Of a DNA stretch of 64,000 nt, positions 43,963 to 56,301 are shown piece after piece (within the stretch, counting starts at the first letter, position 1; each line of letters opens with the position of its first letter). Source of the DNA: Melieria omissa (taxonomy: Eukaryota; Arthropoda; Insecta; Diptera; Ulidiidae). The stretch is from assembly GCA_963971225.1 (NCBI GenBank), contig OZ020267.1:86603648-86667647 (forward strand). Reading direction: 5' to 3'. A program made the position numbers and the translations under genes. Under the pieces are notes generated by a model. That model had not been told where the DNA came from. It did no database searches and saw only the letters and a program-made list of their open reading frames with translations.

Positions 43963-45477
43963 TATAACCTTCAGCATAGACTCCGCCGCCGGTACTGGGG
44001 GCGGAATCCATACCGAGATTATAGGCCTCAAAGGGAGGATGGAGCGCGATACGCCCTCCAACTTGGCGCCTGACCATAGTTCGCCAAGGCCAGCGATTAC
44101 GGAACGGATGAAATCCAATGATCTCGTGTTACCGCAACCGATGACCTTGACGCCCCTCTGCCAGCCTGCCCCGTCGAAGATGGTTTCTTCCCCATCAGCC
44201 CGGATAATGGCGTCCAAGATCTTAGATTCCACAAGCAGCCAGTTTGCGGCCGAGATTTTCCCATCCGGGTCATTTCGGTTTATAACGGCTGCTTGCAACT
44301 CGTCTGGGACTGAAAAGCTGGTAGACTGATGAGTCTTGTGCTTTTTTGCTTCCTTCTGAGCTTCCTCACCCGATCTGGCCCTCTTAGCAGCTTTGCCAAC
44401 CTTGGGGGTAGCCGTTGCCGCCTTTGTGGTACCAGCCTCGGTGCTGACCGGCTTGCTTCCCCCTTTGGCGACTCGAACAGCAGCAGCCGCAGTGTTAGCC
44501 GCGGCTCCAGCTGGTTTACCGCTGGTGGAGGGAACCGCGCCGGCTGGGTCCTTAGCAGCCTTGTCACTGCGTGACTTGTTGGCTGCAACGTGGACTGCCG
44601 TCGCACTTTCCTCCCCCCGGGGGTAGCGTTGGAGCTGTGGGCTACCTTTGGTATCCCTTGCTCCGCCGAGTTGGTTGTCCCTATTTTCCTCTCAAATTTG
44701 GCAACAACCCTCTGATGCTTCTTGATGAGGCTTCCACTGAGCTCATCTTGCGGAGGTAGTAGGCTGAAGCTTTGTAAGCCTTTCGGGCTTTTTGCTCCGC
44801 CGTTCTCCCCGCACTCGTGGTATCTGACGAGGGGTCGCCCAGCAAAGTGGCCTCCAGGTCGGGGTCTAGTGTAAGGATGCTGCTGCCTTGCGATAAGGTG
44901 ATTGCCTCATCATCGGTTGCAGCACCAATACGAAGACTGTCCAACCTGGAACCTATGTCCAGGCTTTCCTCGTTTGGCAAGGCTGGTTGTCGCTGTAGCG
45001 ACATTGCCTTCTTCCCAGTAGCATTAATAGACTGCATGGCCTGGGGTCCCGCCACGCAGCCTGAGAAGTTGCTGGATATCGACGCCAGGTGGCCTTCTCG
45101 CTCACCACCTACCGCCGGCACTGGGCATCCGATTCCCTGCACCGTAACTTTTTTCTTTTCATCGGCCACGACAGACGGACGGAAAGACACCCCTTCCCTG
45201 TGAGATTTCTTTTGAGTCTGCCATCCCACGCACAAAAAGACTCGGACTCGACCGCCCCTAACCTGGGGAACAGACGTCGTTGTGTGCCGCCCCTAACCTG
45301 GGGAAAACAGACGCACACTGGGTAAGTCTTGGTTCGTTCGCTCATCAACCGGCCTGCCTAACATGGGAACCCCTGTCAGGAGGCAGCGCAATTGCTGCCT
45401 CCGGTCAGTAAAGTCCGGTGAATCATTGCTAAAACTTAAGCCCCCACACCGCGTCAAGGTGCCTACCCAAGTGGGGG

Positions 45478-46722
45478 AACTTGATATTAAATGAGCTACT
45501 TTTCCAGAATTGGTGATGGCCGACCCATCACTCATGCGTAGTGGAGCAGGCCAACGAAGATTACGATTAGTGTTATTAGTATTTGGGTACGGCAAGTCTT
45601 GTGGAAAATCAGGAATAGGATTAGCCTGATTAACAGGATTATTGTCACGCGGCGGTATATCTGCCGCATTTCCGCGCCGACATTAGTTGCAATATGTGGA
45701 GCTGTACCAGCCATTGTTGTGGCCGCGACTTCCACTGTACCGGAAGGAACCGCCTCGCCTGCGCTTTCGGTGAGTTGGTGAGCTTGGGCTCGTGTAATAG
45801 ACATATTTTCGTTACTATGTCGTAGGGGCATTGTGTATACCGTCCAAAGGTGTGATAGTATGTACTATCGATAGAACGATAGTATGTACAACCAGTATGT
45901 ACAGTCCCGATAGCGTCAAAAGGTGCGACGGTATATACTATCAATAGGACGATAGTATGTACACCCAGTATGTACAGTCCCGATAGCGTCAAAAGGTGCG
46001 ACGGTATATACTATCAATAGGACGATAGTATATACAACCAGTTTGTACAGTCCCGATAGCGTCAAAAGCGGTATAACTTTACAATATGCGTGTCAGCGAC
46101 AGCGTTTTACAAAAATTTATTTATTTTTTCCCGTACAGTCAGTACTGAGATGTACATGCAAATTATGTTTTTTTTCTAAAACAATTCAACTTACACCTAT
46201 GTTACAAAATGCAAAATTTTACAATGCTCAAAATACAATACAGAACAATATATGAAGCTAGTAGTTTGGCCTGTAAGAAGTGGGTACAATGGATGCAATC
46301 CCCCCAAAACAATGGAATCGGTTTTGCCTTCGCTTAGCTATAAATCCGCGTACAGTCAAGAACCTACAATATCCACACTGCCGCGGTAGCACTGAAGTTT
46401 TAATTAACCATATTCAAAATGAGAGCTCCTCTTCTAATCGCACACTGGTCAGTCTAGGATGCATATAGCTACCCTTACTCTGTAATCCAATGTGAATACA
46501 AAAGAGGAAATCAAAGCAAGAACCCCAACAAAAAAAATTAAATTTGCTAACTTCTTCCAGCGGCGATGCACCGCTTGGGCATTGGTAGCACCTTCTGGTA
46601 TTTAACCAAAGATTCCAACAATCCAAACCACCCCAGCGGATGCACTACTGCGAAAGAATAACCAGACCGACGGACAATTTGACCTCACTAACGTAGAGGC
46701 CCCACGTTGGGCGCCATTTTTC
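45478..46722 (-). pseudogene. Left internal region of the array: leader and start of Gag
   Basis: 46690-46722 holds the primer site next to the middle LTR. Gag begins at ATG 45831 (ITRAQAHQLTESAGEAV) and loses frame after about 60 codons, where some 177 bp present in the right unit (55970-56150) are missing. Similarity to the right unit ends near 45609. The remaining 45490-45608 has no counterpart elsewhere in this window. Everything downstream in gag-pol is deleted. 45828-46070 carries three 73-bp tandem units. Confidence 0.8.
46691..46716 (-). promoter_or_regulatory. tRNA-Lys-type primer site, left unit
   Basis: The minus strand reads TGGCGCCCAACGTGGGGCC a few bases inside the middle LTR, identical to the right unit's site. 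Confidence 0.85.
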
Positions 46723-48843
46723 TGTTACGTATCACGCTTATGTAGACGCATCACTGTCCACTGACACAGTGCACCTGGTCTGTGGCGAACCTTCATAAGA
46801 ATTCCTGATGCCTACGCGCGCATCTGTCTTCACCCGTAGCTTCAGCAGTCGTGGTATTCCTTAAGGCACCTTGGAATTCATTACCTACAGACCCAGCCTT
46901 CGTAACCAGAAACGAAATTTATGCACGCGGTATACATATATCTTGACTTTCAGACGGACGAACAAAAAAACTTACATTAAATTTCTCCCAACCGATTCCC
47001 ACAAACCCCCTTCCCACACATCCATGCCCCAACTTCCCACAGACCAAACAAAAATAATTTATTCAGTATTCATTACTGCTTGGTAAGTTTTTTTTTTATT
47101 TTATATAATCAAATATATGGCCATCGGCTTGAAGCTTTCACTCGAGTGAGATATAAATTATAAACGAAATTCTTATACAAAAAAAGAACAAGCAAAGATG
47201 CATTTCACAAATAATCTTATATTAAACTTATATTAAACTTATCTTAAGCTTCACATTCCGGATTCCAAACGTGGATATATGGTGGTTGTGGGGTTGTATA
47301 GTAGGGTGGGTAGTGTTCCGGATTCCAAACGTTGATAGAAGGTAGTTGCGTGGTTGTATAGTAGAGTGGGTAGGGTATAATATGCTTTACCCACTGTATT
47401 TATTTATTTTTATTTTTTTATTTTTATTTTATTTATATTTATTTGTAATAAACAATTTTGTTTCTTATAATTGTTGATAACATGTTGATATTTGTAATAA
47501 ACAATTTTGTTCCTTATAATTGTTGATAACAGCGGCCTTTTATTTCACTCCTTTAGCCTTTGTTGGACATTTGTTGGTGTTTATAAAAACGCTTAAATGT
47601 TCTTTTTGTTTGTTGTGGGTTTGTTTCTTTTGGGGTTTTTTTGTCTTTCCCTTTTTTTTGTTAATAATTGTTTATAGACACTTAACCATTTGTTGGACAT
47701 TGGTTGGGCGTTATTAGTAAACGCGTAAATTTTCTTTTTGTTTGTTGTGGGTTTGTTTCTTTTGGGTTTTTTTGTCTTTCCCTTTTTTTTTTTGCTAATA
47801 ATTGTTTATAGACACTGTCTTAACCATTTGTTGGACATTGGTTGGGCGTTATTAGTAAACGCGTAAATTTTCTTTTTGTTTGTTGTGGGTTTGTTTCTTT
47901 CGGGTTTTTTTGTCTTTCCCTTTTTTTTGTTAATAATTGTTTATAGACACTGTCTTAAGCATTTGTTGGACATTGGTTGGGCGTTATTAATAAACGCTTA
48001 AATTTTCTTTTTGTTTGTTGTGGGTTTGTGTTTTTTGGGGGTTTTTTTATATTTGTTTGTTAATAATACTGTTAATATATGCGCATGCGCAGCGGCCTTT
48101 TAATTTATTCCCGCTTTTCGTACACCACGACCGTCCTTCTTAGTAGCTCTCCGTCGACTCTCTCGTGTCGTCCGTCCGAACTGTCCAGCAAGTCCGTCCG
48201 AAGCAACTTTTTCCCAAATCACACCCGACCCCTTCGCTACCAACACTTTGCCGAATTCGACTTATAGCGAGATCTAACGGTACTTCGATGTACATATGGG
48301 ATTGGGGAAACGAGTACGTTGTGCAGCGTGTCGAAAAGAAAAAAACTAAGGGAAGTAAATAGACGACAGAAACAGGAGTACAGAAATAAGTATACATACG
48401 AGGAGAAATAGCAATACAGTCGCTACCGTTGCTTCTACGAATTCGACTTATATCAAGGCTAACGGTACTTCATCGACTCGATGTACAGATGAGATGAAGA
48501 AAAAAACGAGCGTGAAAAAAATGAGTGTGTCGGAATGGATCGAATAGGGAGAGGAAAAGAGATAGACAACAGAAACAGGAGTACAGAAATAAGTATACAT
48601 ACGAGGAGAAATAGCAATACAGTCGCTACCGTTGCTTCTACGAATTCGAATTATATCGAGGCTAACGGTACTTCATCGACTCGATGTACACATGAGATGA
48701 AGAAAAAACGAGTGTAAAAAAAATGAGTGTGTCGGAATGGATGGAGTAGGGAGAAGGGAAAGCAATAGACAAAAGAACAGGAGTACAGAAACGAGAATAC
48801 AGCCGAGCGGAAACCGCGAGGTTGAAAATTATTACCCAGAACA
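46723..48843 (-). repeat. Middle LTR of the array (2121 bp)
   Basis: Serves as 5' LTR for the left unit and 3' LTR for the right unit. Starts TGTTACGT and ends CCCAGAACA. Contains the 135-139-bp tandem units (47540-48050) and a roughly 200-bp tandem repeat (48363, 48566, partial at 48768) with CAGAAACAGGAGTACAG. Confidence 0.9.
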
Positions 48844-48844
48844 A

Positions 48845-49381
48845 CACAAAAATTGCGGCACAGCTGCAAGTTTTGAAAAAGGGTGCACTTTAAGATTTAC
48901 ATTCTTGGATATCTTTACTGTGATAAAATTCTCGCTTCCCTGTTTCCTCGTCTTGTAGTTCATATAGATTATTGCCCCTCGCTCCGACCACCCTGGCTAT
49001 TACAAATTTTGGTGCAAATTTAGCACAAAAACGCTTACTGGCATTACTAACCACAAAATTCCTTCTATATACTTTACGCCTATTGCGAATCTCTTTGTAC
49101 GACTACGCAAGTTGTAGCGGTTTGCTGACGTTTCATGCGCTTTTGCGATATTGGCGCTTAAAGCGTCACGAACCAGTTTGATTTTGTCAGTCCTATCTAC
49201 GACAGTATCTTCAAAAGATTGTAGTCTACGCAAAAGTTCGTAATCACGCCCATGAGATAACATTTGCTGGCCAGTCACCGCGTAATAAGGTGAACAGCCA
49301 ATTGTTTGGTGGTATGCACTGCGCAATGCTTCTCCAATGTTTGCCAGATTGTGATCCCACTTTGTTTGGTCTTTACCAATA
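48845..49381 (-). pseudogene. Integrase C-terminal end of the right unit
   Basis: The minus strand reads IGKDQTKWDHNLANIGEA then LRSAYHQTIGCSPYYAVTG, the conserved end of a Gypsy integrase, and a basic tail. It continues the frame cut at 52079 by the mariner element (RSY|IGKDQ). It ends shortly before the middle LTR. No envelope-like gene lies between. Confidence 0.82.
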
Positions 49382-49734
49382 TAACACTTCGTTCAATAAT
49401 GTGTGTGACTGACACATAGATGGCGGCACTAATACTAAATCAATATTTTTTTCGAAATTGTGAACCTTTTTAGGCTTACTGTCAAAATTATATGTCAATC
49501 CGACCATTAGTTTACAAGTTACAGTGCTTTAAGTGACACTACTTTTGAGTTTTCAAAAAAAATGAATTCAAAGCAATTCCGTGTGCTGATTTATCATTGT
49601 TTTTTAATGAAAAAAAATACTGTTCAATGCCAGGAATGGCTTGAAAAACATTATTCGGACTCTGCTCCATCAAAAAGAACCATTTGTTATTGGTATGCCG
49701 AATTCAAACGTGGTCGTACAGACACCGATGACAT

Positions 49735-50952
49735 CGGCGTCTTGTCTACTGTACAGATGTAGGTGAGAAGACGCATATCGTTACCGGTGGCGTTCCACAG
49801 GGGTCGGTGCTAGGCCCCATGCTCTGGAATATTATGTATGATGGCGTGTTAGAGCTAGACATACATAGAGCAGCCAAAATAATAGGATTTGCGGACGATA
49901 TAGTTATAGTCGTGACTGGCAAACATATAGAGGACATTGAGACGATCTGCAATGATACAGTCTCGAAAGTACAGCACTGGCTAGGCGAAGCTGGACTCCA
50001 GCTAGCGGAGCAGAAAACAGAAGTACTGCTTATATCTAGCAGGAAAAAGCTGGAAACAGCAAAAGTGTGCGTAGGCGGCCACACAATCGTTTCAAGTGGT
50101 GCAATCCGATACCTGGGTGTCATTCTAGATACCAGGCTAACATTTAAGCAGCACCTCCAGCACGCAGCCGAGAGAGCAGCAAAGGCGGTGGTTGCGCTAT
50201 CAAGGCTCATGCCAAACGTGGGAGGACCAAGACAGCTAACGAGATTGTTGCTGTCAAAAGTGGCAACCTCAACAATGCTGTACGGAGCGCAAATCTGGGC
50301 TCCGGCTATGGCTATAAAAGCCTATAGGAGGAAGCTAGAGTCTGTGTACAGGCTCTGCGCCATGAGAGTATGCTGCGCCTTTCGTACCACATCATACGAA
50401 GCAGCATGTGTTGTCGCGGGAATGGTTCCAGTGGATATCCTGGCACGCGAGGCGCACACAAAAGCAAACGGCCCAGGAGATGGCCACCAGAGGCAGCAGA
50501 GCATCAACGAATGGCAACAACGGTGGAATACTGCGCAGAAGGGAAGGTGGACGCACCAGCTCATACCTAGGGTGGAAGACTGGCTGCTCCGGAAGCATGG
50601 TGAGGTAACTCATTATCTCGCACAATTGCTTACAGGTCACGGCTGCTTCAGGGCATACCTGTGCCGGTTCGGCCATGAAGAAACTGCGGACTGTACAGTT
50701 TGTGCTGGCGAGGCTGAGGACGCGGGACATGTCCTATTCCAGTGCCCTCGCTACAGGGTCGAGCGAGAGTTGCTGGAACGCGCCCTTGACACGCCAATAA
50801 ATGTCCAAAATCTAGTACCACAAATGCTTCAATGCGCAGAGAAGTGGGAAGCAGTCTGTAAGTTCGCTGCAATCATAATGACAGCACAGCGACGGCAAGA
50901 GCAAGAGCGTAGGGCTCAAATCCCACGCAATAGACCCGAGCCAGACCAATAG
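49735..50952 (+). pseudogene. R1-like RT C-terminal half
   Basis: An uninterrupted frame of about 405 codons starting inside the RT: VTGGVPQGSVLGPMLW, the catalytic FADD in IIGFADDIVIVV, then thumb (YLGVILDTRLTFKQHL), a long connection region, and a C-terminal cysteine-histidine finger (CTVCAGEAEDAGHVLFQC). It lacks RNase H, as in R1-clade elements. It has no start codon of its own and no endonuclease, so it is a 5'-truncated retrocopy. The open frame indicates a young insertion. Confidence 0.87.
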
Positions 50953-51125
50953 GGTCAGTTGCCCGCCCTGCGATGCAATGCTTAGCGGCAGTTCCGCGGG
51001 GATGAACGGGCTGGCGATATAAAGGGGGTTGGTTTTAGCCGGTAAAAATCCGGCACGCGGTTGAACACGGGTTCAAGCGTGTCTAAGAAGATTTCCACCT
51101 CCTACGAGAAAAAAAAAAAAAAAAG
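49735..51125 (+). mobile_element. R1-like non-LTR retrotransposon, 5' truncated
   Basis: Inserted in the mariner gene with the 11-bp duplication ACCGATGACAT (49724-49734 and 51126-51136). It ends in a 15-17-base poly(A) at about 51107-51124. Confidence 0.92.
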
Positions 51126-52109
51126 ACCGATGACATTCCATCTACTGGACGGCCAAATGACGCTGTTATTCCGGAAAACGTTGAAAAAACACTGAAAATC
51201 ATTATGTCCGACCGTAAAGTGAAAGTGGGGGAGATTGCTGACATTCTAAAGATATCAGCAGGCAGTGTACACACCATAATACACGAAAATTTGGTTATGA
51301 AAAAGGTGTTTTCGAAATGGGTGCCGCGTTTGCTCACACCGGAGCAAAAACAACAACGAATCGATGATTCAAAGAGCTGTTTGGACATGTTTACGCGCAA
51401 CAAGTCGGAGTTTTTGCGTCGGTACATCACAATGGATGAAACATGGATCCACCATTTCACTCCAGAGTCAAATCGGCAGTCTGCTGAGTGGCATGCAACC
51501 GGTGAAAGCCGCCCAAAGCGTCCAAAGGCACAAACATCGGCTGGAAAGGTTATGGCGTCAGTATTTTGGGATGTGCACGGAATAATATTCATCGACTATC
51601 TTGAGAAAGGGAAAACAATCAATAGCGACTATTATATAGCGTTGTTGGAACGTTTGAAAGAAGAAATCGCGATTAAGCGGCCCCATATGAAGAAGAAAAA
51701 AGTGTTGTTTCACCAAGACAATGCACCGTGTCACAAGTCGATGAAAACGATGGCAAAAATGCATGAATTGGGCTTCGAATTGCTTCCTCATCCCCCGTAT
51801 TCTCCAGATCTGGCCCCCAGCGACTACTGGCTCTTCGCAGACCTCAAAAAGATGCTCCGTGGTAAGAGATTTGGCTCAAATGATGAAGTAATCGCCGAAA
51901 CTAACGCCTATTTGAAGGCAAAGAAAAATCGTTCTACAAAGGCGGTATCGAAAGATTGGAAAAGCGTTGGAATGATTGTATCTCCCTAAAAGGGGACTAT
52001 GTTGATGAATAAAAACGAATTTTGGCAAAAAAATGTGTTTTAATTAGTTAGTCACACACATTATTGAACGAAGTGTTATGAGCGAATGCCTACCAAAATT
52101 GATCGATAT

Positions 52110-52361
52110 TTTTTTTTTTTTTTTTTAAACAGGAACAAACGCGCAGGGGATGACCCCTATTAATGCGAAGCATTGCGTTGGTTCAGGAAGGATATAAAGG
52201 TTAGGAGATAGGGTTATGAGTAAAGTGTTTATGGGCTCTTGCCTTGAACCCATCGAGATCATAAGTGCTGGGGAAAATATCCGCAGGGAGACCATTCCAC
52301 AGCCGCGCTGTGCGGGCCAGAAACGAACTTTCCCTGTAGTGCGTAGTGCGCTGGAACATCG
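52110..52361 (-). pseudogene. Jockey/CR1-like 3' fragment with poly(A)
   Basis: Last 75 or so codons (HYRESSFLARTARLWNGLP) and 3' UTR of the same family as 12283-14306, with poly-T at 52110-52128. Inserted in the Gypsy integrase, between NASERV and RSILVGIRSY; an apparent fused open frame there (52485-52201) is a by-product. Confidence 0.87.
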
Positions 52362-52369
52362 TTTCGACT

Positions 52370-55253
52370 CGCTCGCTAGCGTTCGCTTGCGGACTGTAGA
52401 GTGCAGTGTATATGTGGCGAATGCCACGTTCGTCCAGAAGGTTATTAAACTGGCTGGACTTGAATTGCTTGCCATTGTCAGTCAAAATGATTTCAGGCGC
52501 TCCAAAAATGGAAAAAACGTTTTCCCGCAGGTACTCACAGATTTCTCCGGAATTGGCATTTCGAATTGCTTTAGAGGGAACTTCGTAAGGTGGTCAAGCA
52601 CAATGAGTACGGCGATATTGCCTTTCTTTGAACGTGGATATGGACCTAAAAGGTCAATATACAGTTTTTGGAATGCACGCTGTGTAGCGTATAGGCCAGC
52701 CATTGGTGGCCGCAAAATCCGATTAGGAGCTTTGCTTTTTCCGCAGACATCACATTTCGCAATAAAATTATTTACGTCTGTTACCATATTTGGCCAAAAC
52801 AGGTTTTTGCGCAAGCGTTCCAGAGTTTTTGCTATGCCACCGTGGCACCTATTGGGCGGGCAGTGAGCGCTGCTAACCACCTCATTAACCAAATCTTTAG
52901 GTAGCCAGAGCTTCCAGTTGGACATTTCACGTTCGGGGTCGCCATCTGCAAATTCCTTGCGCTTATAAACATGTTTGCCAAGGATACGCAAATCCGGCAA
53001 ACGAGCTTCACCCTCTTTAATCCTATTTTTCGAATCTGAATACTCAGCAGTTTCGAAAGCTGGTGAATTCAAATTGACTATAGGTTCGAACTCTATTTCG
53101 CTGATTTCCGGTTCGAAATTTTGTCGAGATAGACAATCGGGCACAACATTTTGCGAGCCACGTCTATGCTCAATGTTGAAGTTGAATCCTTGAAGTTTTA
53201 AGGACCAGCGTGCCAACCTACCAGATAAATCTGGCTGCTTCATCAGCCATTTAAGACTAGCGTGATCGGTTACTATAGTAAATTCTTGGCCCTCTACGTA
53301 GGCTCGGAATTTCTTCAGACTCAATATGGCAGCAAGGCATTCCAATTCGGTGACACTATAATTGCTTTGTGCTTTATTGAGTTTGCGGGAAAAATATGCT
53401 ATTGGTACCTCAACCCCGTCACTGTTTTTCTGAGCTAAAATAGCTCCCAATCCAAGCGTACTAGCGTCACACTGGATAATTAAAGGTTTGGTGTAATCAG
53501 GGTTGGCCAATACTGGCGCGGAAGTCAGTTTCTGTTTGAGTGCATCAAAGGCAGCTTGTGTTTCATCTGACCACTTAAAGCCCTTACCTTTCCTCAAGAG
53601 GTTTGTAAGTGGTGCGGTTGTAGCAGCATAATTGTCAATAAACCGTCGATACCACCCCGTCATACCGAGAAAGCGACGCAACTGTTTTACAGTTTTGGGT
53701 GGTGGATAGTCGCTGATCGCTGACACCTTCTCAGGGTCAGTACGCAGTATGCCGTTTCCTACGATATATCCTAAATATTTAATTTCTTCAATGCAAAATT
53801 TGCTCTTTGCAACATTAATAGTCAGGCCTGCTTTCCGCAAGTTATGAGCCACCTCCGCAAGAAGTGACAGGTGATCAGAAAAAGTTGGCGAAACAATCAA
53901 AAGGTCGTCTAAATACACAAAAACTTTATCCTTCAGCTGTGCAGGAATGACTTTGTCCATCAAGCGGCATAACGCTTGTGGCGCATTGCACAACCCAAAA
54001 GGCATGACGCAATATCGGTAGAGTGGACGATTTGGCACTGTGAAACATGTGTAGTCACGCGATCCTGTGGCTAATGGTATTTGCCAGAAAGCCCGACGGA
54101 GATCGAGTGAAGAAATATATTTTGCTTTTGGCAGCCTACTTAATATTCCTTCAATATGTGGTAAGGGGTAGGCATCTTTGATTGTGATGGCATTTACCTT
54201 TCTTGAATCTAAACACAGACGGACCTTTTCACCTTTACGGACTAAAACAACCGGACTTGACCATGGACTATGCGGTGCTTCCTCAATTACCCCTAACTGC
54301 AACATTTCATCTACTTCTTTATGTACAAGCTTTTCAACAGCGGGAGATATAGGAAAATATCGCTGTTTAATCGGACGGACATTTGCTTCGACTTCAATCA
54401 TATGTTCCACTAGAGTGGTTTTGCCCAACCCTTCAACCTCAAAAGACGGAAATAACCTTTTTATTGGTTCTAATTTATTCTTCTGCTGCTCCGTTAATGC
54501 AATTGTATTTTCACTACCCACATCTGTGTTTGTGCAAATATCAATTTCGGCAATGACGTTCGGCGCAACCTGAAATTTTCTCCAAAAATCAACACCCAAA
54601 ATAAGCTGTTGTGATAAATTTGGAACAACGTAGAATTCGATAATGGCTTGTTGATTTTTGAACTGGACCTCTAGTGGAAATATTCCGAAAACTAGTTGAG
54701 TACGGCCGTCGGCCGTCTGCACCGACGTTTTGTGTTGCTTGAAATTTTCCCGGTTACAAACTTCATTTGCCAGCGTGCTACCAATGCGTAACCCCAGATA
54801 ATTTTTCCCTAAAAGTTGTATCTCAGCATACGGACGCAGATCAGATTGTTTACGCTGTATAGCATGAATATTAGCTAACTGATGCCGTTGGTTCTTGACA
54901 TTTGCCCAAAAGTTACTTATACGCTGTGAAGAACGCAATTGACGATGCGATTTTTTTTGTGTTTGCTTTTGAAATTCAGTATTATGATTGTCAGTATGTT
55001 TTTGTAAACGCTCTTGGTATGAAATAATTGGAAACCTAGACTGCACAGTACAGTTATCTTCTAAATTCCCAACCAGTTGATTTATGGGTGCGCTGAGTGA
55101 AGCTTTTACTTTTTGCGAGGCTGGTCTTGGCGAGGACCCGGTTTGCGAGCCTCGCTCATTTTCAAGTTTCCCGGCTTGCAAACGTCGCAACTGGGCTTGT
55201 AAACTTTCGGCGCTCCACACCCGTAACAGAATATGGCCCTCTCCTCCATGCAA
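52370..55253 (-). pseudogene. Pol of the Osvaldo/Ulysses-like element
   Basis: One long frame (55253-52482) contains a protease-like region, RT (SPWSSPVVLVRKGEKVRLC, LDLRRAFWQIPL, MPFGLCNAPQ, catalytic YLDD), RNase H (QCDAST, TDHASLKWLM), the integrase H2C2 finger (CHGGIAKTLERLRKNLFWP, KCDVCGKSKAPN) and the first integrase aspartate (YIDLLGPYPRSKKGN). A frameshift near 52550 then moves to the frame carrying TDNGKQFKS and YSPQANASERV. Where the protease active site (D-S/T-G) is expected, the sequence reads GLRIGSTLAN, so the catalytic aspartate seems lost. Pol frame lies -1 relative to gag and overlaps it by about 148 bases, consistent with -1 ribosomal frameshifting. Further broken by the nested elements at 49384-52361. 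Confidence 0.9.
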
Positions 55254-56301
55254 TCGAAATAGCTATGGCCGTCCTTGCGGCAATTCCAGCAAATCAATTT
55301 CCTCGCACTTCTAGCTATTTCGTCAACTTCGACGTTGACTTCGCCTTCTTCGACCTTTTCAAAACTTTCATCTTTAAGTTCGCTAATCTGCCGTCGTGGC
55401 AAATTAAGACGCGGGTTCGGTGCCAAATTTGCTTTCGCAATTTCATTTTGCAAGCTTTCACCCTTGAGACACATTTTCCGCAATTCTGCCATGGAATAAA
55501 TGTTCACGTACAATAGCTGCTGTCGAATACGTGGACGCAAGCCTCTTTGTACTATTTCTACCAGCTCAGACTCGGACAGAGATGTATTCAAATTTTCGGC
55601 AATTTTTAAAATTGCATTACGATAATCGTCAAAGGATTCCGCAGCGCCTTGCCGCCTGGTTCGCATTGCGTCTTTAATGTCCGTGTCTATCTTGTGCTCT
55701 CCGAAATTCGTACGCAACGCATGGCACAATGATGACCAATCTACCCGATCGACTGACCGACGATATCGCCAGTACCAGTCTTTGGCCTCCTTGATGAACA
55801 GCCCTTGTACATGTTCGCAGAGCAAACTAAAATTCCCGTATAAAGTATCCATCACTTGTAATTCAATGCGGAAAATAAAATTCTCCACCGAAAGTTTGGG
55901 GGTGCCATCAAATTTAGGAATAGGATTAGCCTGATTAACAGGATTATTGTCACGCGGCGGTATATCTGCCGCATTTAGCCTGCCCAGAATGCTATTCAGA
56001 CTTGCTTCTAACTTCTCCTCTATGAGCTGCGCAATGCGAACCTCCAATCCATTTATAATTGTGGTCTGCCTAGCTGTCACAATTTCCCTACTATACTCTC
56101 GATTCTGCTCTCCTGTGAAACCTGAGACTGACTCGCTCCCTCCGCCCCGACATTAGTTGCAATATGTGGAGCTGTACCAGCCATTGTTGTGGCCGCGACT
56201 TCCACTGTACCGGAAGGAACCGCCTCGCCTGCGCTTTCGGTGAGTTGGTGAGCTTGGGCTCGTGTAATAGGCATATTTTCGTTACTATGTCGTAGGGGCA
56301 T
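55106..56301 (-). pseudogene. Gag of the Osvaldo/Ulysses-like element
   Basis: ATG at 56301 begins the N-terminal segment (ITRAQAHQLTESAGEAV), which loses frame near 56085. The main frame continues 56080-55106. It contains a Gypsy capsid-type domain (IPKFDGTPKLSVENFIFRI; AAESFDDYRNAILKIAENL) and a nucleocapsid region with CWNCRKDGHSYFDC (CCHC knuckle) followed by a second cysteine cluster (CYGCGAPKVYKPSCDVC). Gag would form the intracellular particle and bind element RNA. The single frameshift near its N-terminus is the main defect. Confidence 0.87.

Larger units (their letters stand above)
42124..45235 (-). pseudogene. ORF1 (nucleocapsid-like), frameshifted and split by Tc1
   Basis: Frames 45235-44681, 44606-44280, 44298-43918 and 42384-42124. 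The N-terminal part is low-complexity and charged. The C-terminal part (INRNDPDGKISAANWLLVESK, FDGAGW) resembles the DUF4780-type region often found in LOA/I-like ORF1 proteins (recalled, not searched). The Tc1 insertion plus TA is 1611 bp, a multiple of three, and the frames on either side agree. Frame changes near 44640 and 44290 are independent decay. ORF1 products bind element RNA. ORF2's first methionine (42218) overlaps the end of ORF1. Confidence 0.72.
38106..45477 (-). mobile_element. LOA/I-like non-LTR retrotransposon, apparently full length
   Basis: Flanked by the 12-bp target duplication AACTTGATATTA (38094-38105 and 45478-45489). Two ORFs on the minus strand: ORF1 (nucleocapsid-like) and ORF2 (endonuclease, RT, RNase H). 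Without the Tc1 element and solo LTR it is about 5.46 kb. The 3' end next to the left duplication consists of TTAGG-like units rather than poly(A). The 5' leader (45236-45477) holds a duplicated block CCGCCCCTAACCTGGGG. Confidence 0.9.
49562..52012 (+). pseudogene. mariner transposase, split
   Basis: ATG at 49562 opens the N-terminal helix-turn-helix domain (FRVLIYHCFLMKKNTVQC, YWYAEFKRGRTD). An R1-like fragment interrupts at 49735, and the gene resumes at 51126 with phase conserved (inserted length 1402 agrees with the frame change). The catalytic core has MDETW, HQDNAPCHKS and YSPDLAPSDYW with exactly 34 residues between the second and third aspartates (D,D34D). A frameshift near 51920 alters the last 30 or so residues before the expected stop at 52010. 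Mariner transposase excises and inserts at TA; this copy is inactivated by the insertion. Confidence 0.92.
49384..52076 (+). mobile_element. mariner element split by an R1-like insertion
   Basis: Ends ACACTTCGTTCAATAATGTG and inverse, with TA on both sides (49382-49383 and 52077-52078). Without the insertion it is about 1.29 kb, the normal mariner size. Confidence 0.92.

Noticed and set aside
48845..49381. Possible envelope gene between integrase and the 3' LTR
   Set aside because: The interval is only about 0.5 kb and is explained by the integrase C-terminus; no signal peptide or membrane segment of an envelope protein is seen.
49807..50952. Complete R1-type gene starting at 49807
   Set aside because: The homologous frame is already open from 49735 and begins in the middle of the RT, so the copy is 5' truncated and has no real start codon.
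52201..52485. Apparent chimeric protein joining Gypsy integrase to a jockey/CR1-like tail
   Set aside because: It is a chance open frame across an insertion junction; the integrase sequence resumes beyond the insertion.
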